Positions 23,705-32,528 of a DNA stretch of 64,000 bases are shown in pieces. Origin of the DNA: UBA4665 sp036388555 (GTDB lineage: Bacteria > Patescibacteriota > Saccharimonadia > Saccharimonadales > UBA4665); the NCBI GenBank assembly GCA_036388555.1, contig DASVRP010000014.1, forward strand, positions 1-64,000, in the 5' to 3' direction. Each line of letters starts with the position of its first letter. Position 1 is the first letter of the stretch. The notes below the pieces were generated by a model. It was not told the origin of the DNA and ran no database searches. It worked only from the letters and a program-made list of their open reading frames with translations. The translations under genes and the position numbers were made by a program.

Positions 23705-24463
23705 ATGAATGTAACACCCATCAAAACCCCAAGAATTGTCATTAACGACAAAAGTATATTTGATGTCATTGACGAAGCGCTACCGGTCATTCAAGAAGGA
23801 AGTGTCATTGCTGTCACGTCAAAGATAGTCTCAATCTGTGAAGGTAATGTAGTTTCAAAAGATACAGCGATGACTAAAGAACAGTTGATCATTCGAGAGT
23901 CCAGTAAGTATCTGCCGGCGACCCTCGGCAACTACGGCTATCATTTTACGATTACCGATAGTACCCTTATTCCGACTGCCGGGATTGATGAATCCAATGG
24001 CGAAGGATATTTCATACTATGGCCAAAGGACGCGCAACAGAGCGCAAATGAGATCCGGCAACACTTGTCAGCAAAGCATGGCATACGAAATGTAGGCGTG
24101 GTCATTACCGATAGCACCTGCCAGCCGCTCCGGCGTGGCATTTGTGGCATTTCGCTGGCCCATAGTGGTTTTTTGGCATTACGCGACTATATCGGCAAGC
24201 CGGATCTTTTCGGGCGCCCGATGAACGTTACACAGGCAAATATCGCCGGGGGGATTGCGGCCGCGGCTGTTCTCGCTATGGGTGAAGGTGCGGAGCAGAC
24301 GCCCATCTGTTTGTTAACTGAACTCAAAGATATTGCATTCCAACAACATGGCCCCACTAAAAAGGAATTGGATGAGCTGACGATTACATTGGATGAAGAC
24401 CTGTTTGCGCCCTTTTTGACTGCTGTGGAATGGAAGCAGGGAGGAAGTGTACATCATGACTAA
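23705..24463 (+). CDS. CofE-like gamma-glutamate ligase (F420-0/folate type)
   Basis: 252 residues. Features of the F420:gamma-glutamyl ligase family are clear: VIAVTSKIVSICEG near the N-terminus, the conserved ITDSTCQPLRRGICGISLAHSG (about 137-158), and an ANIAGGIAAAAVLAMGEGAEQTP tail. The enzyme adds glutamate to a cofactor using GTP. No other F420 biosynthesis genes are visible, and relatives in patescibacteria are usually called folate-metabolism gamma-glutamate ligases. The 170-nt gap upstream holds no gene that I see. Confidence 0.85.
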   Translation: MNVTPIKTPRIVINDKSIFDVIDEALPVIQEGSVIAVTSKIVSICEGNVVSKDTAMTKEQLIIRESSKYLPATLGNYGYHFTITDSTLIPTAGIDESNGEGYFILWPKDAQQSANEIRQHLSAKHGIRNVGVVITDSTCQPLRRGICGISLAHSGFLALRDYIGKPDLFGRPMNVTQANIAGGIAAAAVLAMGEGAEQTPICLLTELKDIAFQQHGPTKKELDELTITLDEDLFAPFLTAVEWKQGGSVHHD

Positions 24464-24516
24464 TGTATTGGAACGAAATATTAGATTGAAATAGAATCAT
24501 ATATAATGCTCCTATC

Positions 24517-25008
24517 ATGAAATCAAAGAAATTCTCTCCCCCGAAAGCATATTGGAAAGAACTCGATACATTAGATGAGTCAGTTTTTGGGCTCAGCGAA
24601 GTTATCGGCGATGAGGTCGTGATGGGAAGAACTGTCACGAACGTGCGTGCCGCTTGGCGACCACGGGATGGCCGTTCGATACCTGTCGGATGGTTCGGCA
24701 TGAAGGATCAACGGGGGACAAGATTCATGGCACGGTTGGCACTCAGCGAAGATGTCGAATCATTGGTAGGTCTCGAGGACGAAAATCTGGTTACGATATA
24801 TAAGTATAGCATTCCGCTTCATAGTTTACGGGTGGGCCATGTAATGCTCGACGCGCTTACTGATGGTCCGGGTAACGTTGAGCTGACGGCTGATGAGCAG
24901 GCTTTGGAGAATTCGATAGGCGATATAGTTGGCGAAGACAGTTACGATGTTTTGATTGAGGAGATGCGAAGGGGTGCAAGCGGTGATTACGCCGTACCGT
25001 TTAGATGA
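24517..25008 (+). CDS. Hypothetical protein
   Basis: 163 residues, soluble, no recognised motif. The N-terminal part is basic (KSKKFSPPKAYWK); the remainder is mixed alpha/beta with an acidic C-terminus. TATAAT is 9 nt upstream of ATG. Its last codons overlap the start of the next membrane protein gene (ATGA), so the two are one transcription unit and may interact. Confidence 0.55.
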   Translation: MKSKKFSPPKAYWKELDTLDESVFGLSEVIGDEVVMGRTVTNVRAAWRPRDGRSIPVGWFGMKDQRGTRFMARLALSEDVESLVGLEDENLVTIYKYSIPLHSLRVGHVMLDALTDGPGNVELTADEQALENSIGDIVGEDSYDVLIEEMRRGASGDYAVPFR

Positions 25009-25604
25009 GCGACATACTAACGCCGCAGCTATTCGGAGTTTTAAGTTTGGTAACGATAGCCCTAGGGCTCGTGCCGTACTATGTCGATATCATCAGGGGC
25101 AACACGAAGCCGCAGCGTGCGGCGATGTTCATTTTCGCTGTCCTATCAGTGATTACGTTCAGCGGTCAGCTGGTTGAAGGCGCTGAAGCGTCACTATTCT
25201 TTGCCGGTGCTATGCTTGCGAACCAATTGCTGTTGTTTGCCTTAGCTATCAGATACGGCATGGGCGGATTCGAAAAGAAAGATAAGATTGCATTGCTGCT
25301 GGCAATCATGATACTCATTGTCTGGTACTTTACCAAATCGGCAGTCGTAGCCTTATTGCTGGCGACACTCGTCAATACGATTGCAAAAATTCTCGTAACG
25401 ATTAAGGTCTACAGACATCCGCATACAGAATTATTGTTTACCTGGAACATGAGTGTTCTGGCGAGTGTTTTTGCGGCTCTGTCCGTTGGAACATGGGACT
25501 GGGTACTATTGCTTGTTCCCATTCACAATGGAATCACCGTCGGCATAATAGCACTCATCATCATAGTCCAAAGAAGGCGAGTTGGCCGGCTACGGCAAGG
25601 TTAG
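25005..25604 (+). CDS. Multi-pass membrane protein, PQ-loop/SWEET-like topology
   Basis: 199 residues with six or seven predicted helices, starting LFGVLSLVTIALGLVPYYVD and RAAMFIFAVLSVITFSGQL. The helix-with-proline pattern LVPYYVDIIRGNTKPQRA at the first loop is reminiscent of PQ-loop/SWEET transporters, but the match is weak. It overlaps the preceding gene by 4 nt and converges on the gene at 25646. Function unknown. Confidence 0.55.
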   Translation: MSDILTPQLFGVLSLVTIALGLVPYYVDIIRGNTKPQRAAMFIFAVLSVITFSGQLVEGAEASLFFAGAMLANQLLLFALAIRYGMGGFEKKDKIALLLAIMILIVWYFTKSAVVALLLATLVNTIAKILVTIKVYRHPHTELLFTWNMSVLASVFAALSVGTWDWVLLLVPIHNGITVGIIALIIIVQRRRVGRLRQG

Positions 25605-25645
25605 AGTGTCGCAGGGTAGGGTGGCTGATCTGCAATTTTACTTAC

Positions 25646-26056
25646 TTACTGCAGAACAACTTCAGCATTCTGGATATTCGTACCAGTCAGCTGAATAGAA
25701 TTATTGGAAGGCTGCAGCGAGTTCGCCGTAACGGTCGCATTTTGAATCGTATTCTGTGCGGGCTGCAGATCCGTGACGTTAGTAGACTGCTGTACCTGGA
25801 TAGACTGCCGTGAAAGGCTTGTAGGGACGACCGTCAAGGTCGAAGCATGGGGTACGGTCTGAGCCTTTGTTGTAATAGTTTCGGTCGTCTGGACAGGCGT
25901 TGACAGAGGGCCGTATGATACAGGAGTCAGGCTGATGGCAAAGCTGATCGCTAGACCGATAGCGACGCCAGCGATTACCAGGACCGACAACATGACTTTA
26001 TTAGCAATCACATTCTGGATAGTGAAAGGGTTGCTTAAGCGACTGATAGAATTCAT
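25646..26056 (-). CDS. Membrane-anchored Ser/Thr/Gln-rich exported protein
   Basis: 136 residues. One membrane segment (about 22-44, LSVLVIAGVAIGLAISFAIS) is followed by a low-complexity extracellular region rich in T, Q, V and N. Repeating N-x-I/V-Q/T phrases (NTIQNATV, NSIQLTGTNIQNAEV) suggest a short beta-repeat. It ends with no wall-anchoring signal. Probably surface exposed; function unknown. Confidence 0.55.
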   Translation of the reverse strand: MNSISRLSNPFTIQNVIANKVMLSVLVIAGVAIGLAISFAISLTPVSYGPLSTPVQTTETITTKAQTVPHASTLTVVPTSLSRQSIQVQQSTNVTDLQPAQNTIQNATVTANSLQPSNNSIQLTGTNIQNAEVVLQ

Positions 26057-26184
26057 TTGAAACCTCGGATTTGTTACAGTTAGGACGTACGATGGTCATT
26101 CGTGATCAATAACCTGCTCACATGAGCTTATGACCTATACATATTAACATGAAAATGAGAAAATGTCAACAATAGGGTATAGAA

Positions 26185-26646
26185 ATGCAAGGATATTATA
26201 CTTTCGATGAAACTATCTTTCGTGACCAAGCTCAGAAGGATGGGATTACCCATATCTCAACCGGAGTAGCGATCCTGCGTGACGGCAAGATCCTGATGGC
26301 GCGCCGGGCGGCAGAAGATTTCCTGGGCGGTATCTATGAGCTGCCCGGCGGAGGCGTCGACGAAGGCGAATCCATAACCGGTGGAGCGATACGGGAAGTC
26401 AAAGAAGAGACCGGCCTGACTGTCTCAAAAGTCATTACAACATTCCAAGGGTTCGACTATTCCACGGACCGCAAACCCGCTGTCCGGCAGGTGAACTTTC
26501 TTATCGAGGCAGCACCCGGAGAGGTCGTCCTGGACCCGAATGAACACGATGAGTACGTCTGGGTTGATGAAAGTAATGTTGCAGACACGGAGATGACGGA
26601 CAATATGCGGACGTGTGTCGCAGATGCGCTGAAGCTGATAAAGTAG
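26185..26646 (+). CDS. Nudix hydrolase
   Basis: 153 residues with a full Nudix box GGGVDEGES...REVKEETGL (about 55-77) after IYELPG, the pattern of MutT/ADP-ribose pyrophosphatase-like enzymes. It is the first of a short run of nucleotide-sanitation genes (Ham1-like next, MazG-like at 28.9 kb, second Ham1-like at 29.8 kb). Substrate not predictable from sequence. Confidence 0.85.
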   Translation: MQGYYTFDETIFRDQAQKDGITHISTGVAILRDGKILMARRAAEDFLGGIYELPGGGVDEGESITGGAIREVKEETGLTVSKVITTFQGFDYSTDRKPAVRQVNFLIEAAPGEVVLDPNEHDEYVWVDESNVADTEMTDNMRTCVADALKLIK

Positions 26647-26662
26647 CAGATATAGCCGGCCT

Positions 26663-27259
26663 ATGAACACTATCCATTTCGTCACAAGCAATCGAGGCAA
26701 AGTCTCGTCGCTGCAGAATAGACTCGGGAAAAATGCGATCGTGGAGCGCCTACGCCTTGATGTCCCGGAGATACAAGCAGATTCCGCGGAAGTCATCGCC
26801 CGCTTCAAAGCGCGGTATGCATATAAGCAGGTGAGGTTGCCGCTACTGATGCAGGATAGCGCTTTTCACGTCCGCGCCCTGTATGGGTTTCCGGGGCCAT
26901 ACATCAAGTACATAAATGAGACTATCGGCCCGGAAGGCCTGCTTGACCTTATGAAGGGTAAGGCAGATAGGTATTGTCATTTCGAACATGTCGCCGTCTA
27001 TATCGATGGCCGTGGCAAGGAGCACGTATTCAGGAGTGGTGAGGAGAGTAGCGGGTCTATAGCGACGGAGCGTTACGAACCACAGAATGTGCAATCCTGG
27101 AGCGACCTGTGGCAGATCTTTATCCCCCATTGGGCGTCCAGACCACTGGCTGCATTAAGCAGAGAAGAGATTGACCGTCACGAACAAGAAGATGATAAGC
27201 AGTCTGATTTATATAGATTTGCGGAGTGGTACAAATCTCACGTTGGAGTAATTCAGTGA
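26663..27259 (+). CDS. Ham1/RdgB-like non-canonical purine NTP pyrophosphatase
   Basis: 198 residues. FVTSNRGKVSSLQNRL matches the T-x-N-x-x-K substrate loop; LLMQDSAFHVRALYGFPGPYIKYI matches the D-S/T-G-L...FPG-x-Y metal and base site (here the usual G-L is A-F). These enzymes hydrolyse ITP/XTP to monophosphates. 16 nt after the Nudix gene, probably co-transcribed. A paralogue lies at 29834. The altered DSAF may narrow specificity. Confidence 0.78.
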   Translation: MNTIHFVTSNRGKVSSLQNRLGKNAIVERLRLDVPEIQADSAEVIARFKARYAYKQVRLPLLMQDSAFHVRALYGFPGPYIKYINETIGPEGLLDLMKGKADRYCHFEHVAVYIDGRGKEHVFRSGEESSGSIATERYEPQNVQSWSDLWQIFIPHWASRPLAALSREEIDRHEQEDDKQSDLYRFAEWYKSHVGVIQ

Positions 27260-27282
27260 ATGCGCCGAACAAGAGCCACTGT

Positions 27283-27474
27283 CTATTCAATAGCCTGGAA
27301 ACTATCGATCTTCTTGAGTGATTCCTGATCTTCGGCCTTCATGGCTTCCAGATCCTTGACGGCTTTTTCGAGATCTTCGGTTGAATCGAACCCGTCGCCG
27401 GTATTTTGCCGTTCTGCTTTAGGGACGCTTGATTTCGTCTGTGTCAGTGTGTCATTATCCTGGCTGGCAAGCAC
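27283..27474 (-). CDS. Small membrane-anchored acidic protein with damaged or unclear start
   Basis: 63 residues from a GTG at 27474, acidic and helical (TEDLEKAVKDLEAMKAED). The same frame stays open upstream to 27552 and encodes a convincing membrane anchor, KQKKVFIPALAIIVLHGVGG, but that part has no ATG/GTG/TTG and is preceded by TAG (27555-27553). Either a rare start codon is used or an indel has removed the true start. Function unknown. Confidence 0.4.
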   Translation of the reverse strand: MLASQDNDTLTQTKSSVPKAERQNTGDGFDSTEDLEKAVKDLEAMKAEDQESLKKIDSFQAIE

Positions 27475-27835
27475 GTAGCCACCGACGCCGTGCAGTACGA
27501 TGATTGCTAAGGCCGGGATAAAAACCTTTTTCTGTTTGAGTACGCTTTTAACCTATTGAAGTCTGATAGGTCAGCAGTGCTTCTGTCAGCTCCTTCTCAA
27601 GATTCAAGATTTCATCTCATGTCCATCGAGATTGAATTTCACATGCTTACCCTTCTCTCCAACTGTGAGTTCTGCATGCACGTCACCATAATCTGTAACG
27701 TTTGCGGACGATGGGTAAAAGACCTGATTATATTAGTAATTACCGTACAGTAGTTGCATTCTTCACCCGTCCCAGCGGCCCGCAGTAGTACACTTGAACT
27801 TTGTGTTTAGTAACGAAGTATCGAAGGAGGGTAGC
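27475..27835. other. 361-nt interval without a confident gene
   Basis: Beyond the membrane-anchor codons of the preceding entry, a minus-strand frame of about 40 codons ending at 27604 (…HAELTVGEKGKHVKFNLDGHEMKS) looks protein-like but has no start and stops early. It may be a gene remnant. AGAAGGAG at about 27589-27596 on the minus strand resembles a Shine-Dalgarno without an obvious in-frame start. Confidence 0.35.
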
Positions 27836-28882
27836 ATGGCAGAAGTAAAAGCACGGGCGGCATTCGGGCCTACTGAGAAGTTCAAGGTGACGACCATAGA
27901 GCGGCGGGACGTCGGGCCGAAGGACGTGCTGATTGAGATCAAATATGCCGGCATCTGCCATTCCGATATCCACACGGCGCGCGAGGAATGGGGCGAGATC
28001 GAATTCCCGATCGTACCCGGCCATGAGATCGCTGGTATCGTCACGGAAGTCGGCTCCGAAGTCACGAAGCACACTGCCGGTGACCGTGTCGGTGTCGGCT
28101 GCATGGTTGATTCCTGCCGGACCTGCGCCAACTGCAAGAAGGGCGACGAACAGTACTGTCTGAAGGGCAACACACCGACCTATAACGGCGTGAATAGCTA
28201 CGGTACCGGCGAGCGCACCCAGGGCGGCTATTCGACCCATATCGTCGTGACCGAAGATTTCGTGCTGAAGATTCCGGAGGGTATCGCGCTTGAGAACGCT
28301 GCGCCACTGCTCTGTGCCGGCATCACGCTCTACTCGCCGCTCCGCCACTGGCAGGCCGGGCCGGGCAAGAAAGTCGCCATCGTCGGGCTGGGCGGTCTCG
28401 GCCACATGGGCGTCAAACTGGCGCACGCCATGGGCGCCGAAGTCACCGTCCTGTCCCGGTCACTCAGCAAACAGGAGGATGGCAAGAAGCTTGGCGCTGA
28501 CCATTACTACGCCACCGAGGACGATGAGACGTTTGAGAAACTGGCGAACACCTTTGACCTCATCATCAACACGGTCAGCGCCCAGATAGACCTCGACCGT
28601 TTCCTGTCGCTGCTGGCTGTCGACGGTTCACTGGTCAATGTCGGGGCACCGCCCGAACCGCTGTCAGTCAAGGTCTTCAGCCTGATCATGGGCCGCCGGT
28701 CATTCGCCGGTTCGCTGATCGGCGGCATCCGCGAAACCCAGGAAATGCTCGACTTCTGCGCTGAGCACGGGCTTGGCTCGGAGATTGAGATGATCAAAGC
28801 TGATGAGATAGACGAAGCCTACGAAAGAGTTATGAAGTCTGACGTGCGTTACCGGTTCGTGATTGATACAGCTACTATTTAA
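27836..28882 (+). CDS. Zinc-dependent NAD(P) alcohol dehydrogenase (cinnamyl-alcohol type)
   Basis: 348 residues from ATG 27836, chosen because AAGGAGG sits 5 nt upstream. Catalytic zinc ligands are in CHSDIHTAREEW and PGHEIAG; the structural zinc uses the cysteines of CRTCANCKKGDEQYC. The Rossmann motif is GLGGLGHMG, and the family-typical NTVSAQIDLDRFL follows. This is the CAD/YahK-like group that reduces a broad set of aldehydes with NADPH. It stands alone with a good ribosome binding site, unlike its leaderless neighbours. Confidence 0.88.
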   Translation: MAEVKARAAFGPTEKFKVTTIERRDVGPKDVLIEIKYAGICHSDIHTAREEWGEIEFPIVPGHEIAGIVTEVGSEVTKHTAGDRVGVGCMVDSCRTCANCKKGDEQYCLKGNTPTYNGVNSYGTGERTQGGYSTHIVVTEDFVLKIPEGIALENAAPLLCAGITLYSPLRHWQAGPGKKVAIVGLGGLGHMGVKLAHAMGAEVTVLSRSLSKQEDGKKLGADHYYATEDDETFEKLANTFDLIINTVSAQIDLDRFLSLLAVDGSLVNVGAPPEPLSVKVFSLIMGRRSFAGSLIGGIRETQEMLDFCAEHGLGSEIEMIKADEIDEAYERVMKSDVRYRFVIDTATI

Positions 28883-29721
28883 TCCGGTAAAGGCGCTTCG
28901 AGCAGATTACGCGTAGTGTTGTCCGACAGGCTTATCCGTACCCGTTGCTTATCTTGGCGACGTGACCGTTCGGGGTCGGCGCCGTTCTCCAGGGCGCCTG
29001 CTGCCTGTCGTCGTTCGCGCTTCCGGATGCTGCTGACCGCCGCCGCTTCCAGTGAGCTGTTGAAACGGTTCTGCAGGACGATTGACAGTCCGCCGAGGGC
29101 GAGTCCGGCGGCAGCCAGGAATTCTTCTTCACTGCCGGATTCGGGAGACATATACAGGCCCAGCGTACTATGCAGCCGTTCAAGTGCGTACCTTCCGTCC
29201 GGAATAAGTTTTAGCGGGCCTTTGGCGTACGCCGGTTCGCGTAGCAGGATGTGCATGCCATCTTCGAACGGCGCGAAGTCCCATTGTTTCCAGGTATGAT
29301 AATTCGGCCGGTAACCGCTAGGGACGCGGTCGTCCATCCGGTCTTGTAATAGGTCGTCGAGCTGGCCGAACGTTCCGTTGTCTTCAATCGGGAAGTGTCC
29401 TGTGTACCTGGCGACGGCCTCACTGGCTATATCACGTAGCGCAATGTTGCGGAGCATCCCGCCGGCAGTGATGAAATACAGGATGTCGCCGGCTTCGGAC
29501 ACTTTGTCGCGTTCTAGCTTCCGGGCGATATCTTTGGGAATATCAAGGCCCCAGAGCGTAGAGGTCAGTTCTACGGGATGAGCTTCGTCGGTAAGCAGCT
29601 CTCCGACTTCCTCGTTGTAGCCGTAAAAGATGATGTCAGCCTGCTCGTGCTCCGACTTATCGAGATAATATGCCGTCGTCCAGGCATGGTATGCATAGTC
29701 GTCGAAAGTCAGCTCGCTCAT
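28879..29721 (-). CDS. MazG-like nucleotide pyrophosphohydrolase with extra C-terminal domain
   Basis: 280 residues. The N-terminal ~110 carry the all-alpha NTP-PPase signature: NEEVGELL (about 36-43) and EAGDILYFI (about 76-84), giving the EExxE/ExxD magnesium site. The remaining 170 residues are unrecognised and end in a basic, disordered-looking stretch (RKRERRQAAG...RRQDKQR). It probably hydrolyses aberrant (d)NTPs. The end overlaps the convergent alcohol dehydrogenase by 4 nt. Confidence 0.7.
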   Translation of the reverse strand: MSELTFDDYAYHAWTTAYYLDKSEHEQADIIFYGYNEEVGELLTDEAHPVELTSTLWGLDIPKDIARKLERDKVSEAGDILYFITAGGMLRNIALRDIASEAVARYTGHFPIEDNGTFGQLDDLLQDRMDDRVPSGYRPNYHTWKQWDFAPFEDGMHILLREPAYAKGPLKLIPDGRYALERLHSTLGLYMSPESGSEEEFLAAAGLALGGLSIVLQNRFNSSLEAAAVSSIRKRERRQAAGALENGADPERSRRQDKQRVRISLSDNTTRNLLEAPLPD

Positions 29722-29833
29722 TGCTATACATTAAACAATATTTGCGGCAGATAGCCATGACCCCAAAGCATGATATCCAATATCTTGCTCTTTTGTTTCT
29801 TCTTCTCGATACTATTGATAGTAGGAGATGAAG

Positions 29834-30403
29834 ATGATTGATCTCATATTTGCGACCACTAACGAGTACAAACTGAAAATTGCGAATAGAGCGTTAAGGG
29901 ATTACGAGGTTACTCTAACAAGTTTGCCAGAATTAAAGACTGACATCTTAGAAATCCAATCTGATAGCCAGGAAGAAGTGGCTGTAGATAAAGCTGGAAA
30001 GTATTTCAACATTTTGAAGAGACCGCTCGTCTCGATGGATTCCGGCCTTTTTATAGAAGGATTGAACGGCTTCCCGGGTGTGTATACGAAATACATCCTA
30101 GATACTTTAGGCCTTGATGGAATTATGCATCTGATGAAATATGCAGATACTAGAAAAGCCTATACGCAACGTACTGTTGCTTTCATAGATGGCAATAGTA
30201 TAAAGACATTCGTTTCTCGCTGTGACGGTACGTTGCTGCCACAAAAGAGAGATGAAAATCAGCTAGGTTATGACTCTGTATTCCTAGTCGACGGGACATC
30301 AAAAACACTTTCTGAAATGAGTGACAACGAAAGGGGGGAAGCACTGGGCGAATCATGGCGCCAACTTGGGACATGGCTGCAAAAGGAATACTCTGGCGGA
30401 TAG
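29834..30403 (+). CDS. Ham1/RdgB-like NTP pyrophosphatase, second paralogue
   Basis: 189 residues starting at ATG 29834 (GTAGGAG lies 6 nt before it; the ATG two codons earlier would sit on that site). It keeps TTNEYKLKIANR and MDSGLFIEGLNGFPGVYTKYI, the canonical D-S-G-L...FPG-Y site, and ends with LGYDSVFLVDG...SDNERGEALGESWRQL, close to the classic RdgB C-terminus. More canonical than the 26663 copy. It cleans ITP/dITP/XTP from the pool. Confidence 0.82.
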   Translation: MIDLIFATTNEYKLKIANRALRDYEVTLTSLPELKTDILEIQSDSQEEVAVDKAGKYFNILKRPLVSMDSGLFIEGLNGFPGVYTKYILDTLGLDGIMHLMKYADTRKAYTQRTVAFIDGNSIKTFVSRCDGTLLPQKRDENQLGYDSVFLVDGTSKTLSEMSDNERGEALGESWRQLGTWLQKEYSGG

Positions 30404-30449
30404 CCACAACCCTTTATTATTTAAAGCATTTAAATTATGCTGTAGTTAT

Positions 30450-31172
30450 ATGGCTGCGCAAGACACGATAGATATGGTAGACAAGGGTACGCCGATCGTC
30501 GAAGTGAAGAATCTGGTCAAGACATACGGCAAAGGTGACGCCGCCTTTACGGCGCTTGGCGGGGTCGACCTGACGATCCGGCAGGGCGAAGTCGTCGCCA
30601 TCATCGGTAAGAGCGGTTCCGGCAAGTCAACGTTGATGCACCTGCTGGCACTGTTGGACCAGCCCACTTCGGGCGAGATCCGCATCAATGGCAACGATAC
30701 TGCCGGCCTCAAACGCCGTGAAATCGATACGCTGCGCAACACTGACTTCGGATTCGTCTTCCAGCAGTTCTTCCTGAATGCCGATGAAAGTGTGCTGAAC
30801 AATGTCATCCTTCCACTGAAGATCGCTGGCGTGCCGTCGTCGGAGCGGAAGCAGCGGGGACTTGAAGTGCTTAAGGCTGTCGAGCTGGAAGACAAAGCCG
30901 ACAACAAGGCGGTCGACCTCAGCGGCGGCCAGAAGCAGCGTGTGGCGATCGCCCGGGCGCTTATCAATAAGCCGAAGGTCATATTCGCCGACGAGCCGAC
31001 CGGAAACCTCGATACCGCCACCGGCGACAAGATTGAAGATTTGCTATTCTCGCTAAACCAGGAGCAGGGAATCACGGTCATCTTCGTGACGCACGATCCA
31101 GAACTAGCGCAGCGCTGCCAGCGGCAGATCATGATCAAGGACGGCCATATCGAGGGAGCGACAAAGTCATGA
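30450..31172 (+). CDS. ABC transporter ATP-binding protein (LolD/MacB type)
   Basis: 240 residues from ATG 30450. Walker A GKSGSGKST, Q-loop FVFQQFFLN, signature LSGGQKQRVAIARAL, Walker B VIFADEPTGNLDT and a switch His in FVTHDPE are all intact. The QKQR signature and DEPTGNLD are typical of MacB/LolD/FtsE ATPases that drive mechanotransmission permeases. It overlaps the FtsX-type permease gene by ATGA. Confidence 0.9.
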   Translation: MAAQDTIDMVDKGTPIVEVKNLVKTYGKGDAAFTALGGVDLTIRQGEVVAIIGKSGSGKSTLMHLLALLDQPTSGEIRINGNDTAGLKRREIDTLRNTDFGFVFQQFFLNADESVLNNVILPLKIAGVPSSERKQRGLEVLKAVELEDKADNKAVDLSGGQKQRVAIARALINKPKVIFADEPTGNLDTATGDKIEDLLFSLNQEQGITVIFVTHDPELAQRCQRQIMIKDGHIEGATKS

Positions 31173-32452
31173 AACTACTGGACATCATCCGCTCGTCTAA
31201 TGCCAACCTCCGCAAGAGTAAGCTGCGGACATTCCTGACGGCATCGGCCATATTCATGGGTGCACTGACGCTGATGCTGACGACAGCGGTCGGTTTCGGC
31301 ATCAAGGAATATGTCGATGCCCAGGTCGGCAGCGTCGGTGCCAAGGACAAGATGATCATCCAGGCCGCCCAGGAAGCCGGAAACCCGCTCGGTACCGAAC
31401 CGAAAGAGTATGACGAGACCAGGCGGATCGACGCCTCAGCCGGCTATGCTATGTCCTTCCTGCGCGACAACGACCTCGAAAAGATCCGCCGTGAGAAGGG
31501 CATAGTAGATGTCGAACCGTACTATACGATCTCCCCGAATTATGTGACGACTGGCGGCAAGAAGTATATCACGACCGTCAGCCAGGGCGTCGACGGACTC
31601 AACCAGCAGATGAAGGCCGGCCGGATGGTGCAGGAAGATTCCAAGGGTCATGAAGTGACCTTGCCGCCCAGCTACCGCTCGATACTAGGGTTCAGCTCCG
31701 ATGAGGCAGCGATCGGCCAGCAGGTAACCTTCGCCTTTACCGATATCTTGGGCCGGCAGTTCACGCAGCAGGCGACGGTCGTCGGTGTACAGGAGAAGAC
31801 CTTGATAAATGGGAACAATCTGACTGGCAACAAGAGCTTCTTCAAGGAAACATTCGAGCGTAACTATGCCGCATTGCCGGCCGACCAGCGCAAGCAATAT
31901 TTCGCGGCAGTCGCGACCTACGACACGTCGATAAGCAAGGAAGACCGCCAGGCTTTACAGAAGCGCCTGAAGGATCAGAAGTATAACGCCCAGACACTGG
32001 AGGACCAGCTTGGCGTCGTCAACCAGGTGATTAACGGCGTCATCGCTTCGCTGAGCGTCTTCGGCGTCATCACGCTGTTGGCTGCGACGTTCGGCATCGT
32101 CAATACATTGTTCATGGCAGTCAAGGAGCGCACCCGCGAAATCGGCCTGATGAAAGCCCTCGGTATGAGCCGGAGCAAGATATTCATGCTGTTCAGCCTC
32201 GAGGCAGTGCTGATCGGGTTCTGGGGCAGCGCTATAGCACTGCTGGTCGCAAATATCCTTGGACGCATCGGCAACAACCTGGCGACCAAGACGATTTTCA
32301 AGGATTTCGAAGGCCTGCAGCTGCTGTCATTTCCGGCGGTGCCGATGACGCTGATTATCCTCGGCATCATGCTTATCGCCTTCCTGGCCGCAACCTTGCC
32401 GGCCCGCCGGGCCGCCCGGCTCAACCCTATCGAAGCCCTGCGCTACGAATAG
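31169..32452 (+). CDS. MacB-like FtsX-domain ABC permease
   Basis: 427 residues. First membrane helix about 20-45 (FLTASAIFMGALTLMLTTAVG), a large extracellular MacB periplasmic-core-like domain, then three C-terminal helices around 285-420 enclosing ERTREIGLMKALGMSRSKI, the FtsX-family coupling segment. It ends ARLNPIEALRYE, as in MacB permeases. With the preceding ATPase it forms a mechanotransmission exporter for peptides or lipids; the cargo is unknown. Confidence 0.88.
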   Translation: MKLLDIIRSSNANLRKSKLRTFLTASAIFMGALTLMLTTAVGFGIKEYVDAQVGSVGAKDKMIIQAAQEAGNPLGTEPKEYDETRRIDASAGYAMSFLRDNDLEKIRREKGIVDVEPYYTISPNYVTTGGKKYITTVSQGVDGLNQQMKAGRMVQEDSKGHEVTLPPSYRSILGFSSDEAAIGQQVTFAFTDILGRQFTQQATVVGVQEKTLINGNNLTGNKSFFKETFERNYAALPADQRKQYFAAVATYDTSISKEDRQALQKRLKDQKYNAQTLEDQLGVVNQVINGVIASLSVFGVITLLAATFGIVNTLFMAVKERTREIGLMKALGMSRSKIFMLFSLEAVLIGFWGSAIALLVANILGRIGNNLATKTIFKDFEGLQLLSFPAVPMTLIILGIMLIAFLAATLPARRAARLNPIEALRYE

Positions 32453-32528
32453 TACATATCGCTTCATCGTGCACAAGGATACCCGGAAGTGGTATCATAG
32501 GCAGGAACCTTAAGGAACGAGGATAGCG

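Noticed and set aside
27740..28426. Minus-strand frame opposite the alcohol dehydrogenase
   Set aside because: Arg/Ala/Gly-rich shadow of a confident zinc dehydrogenase gene.
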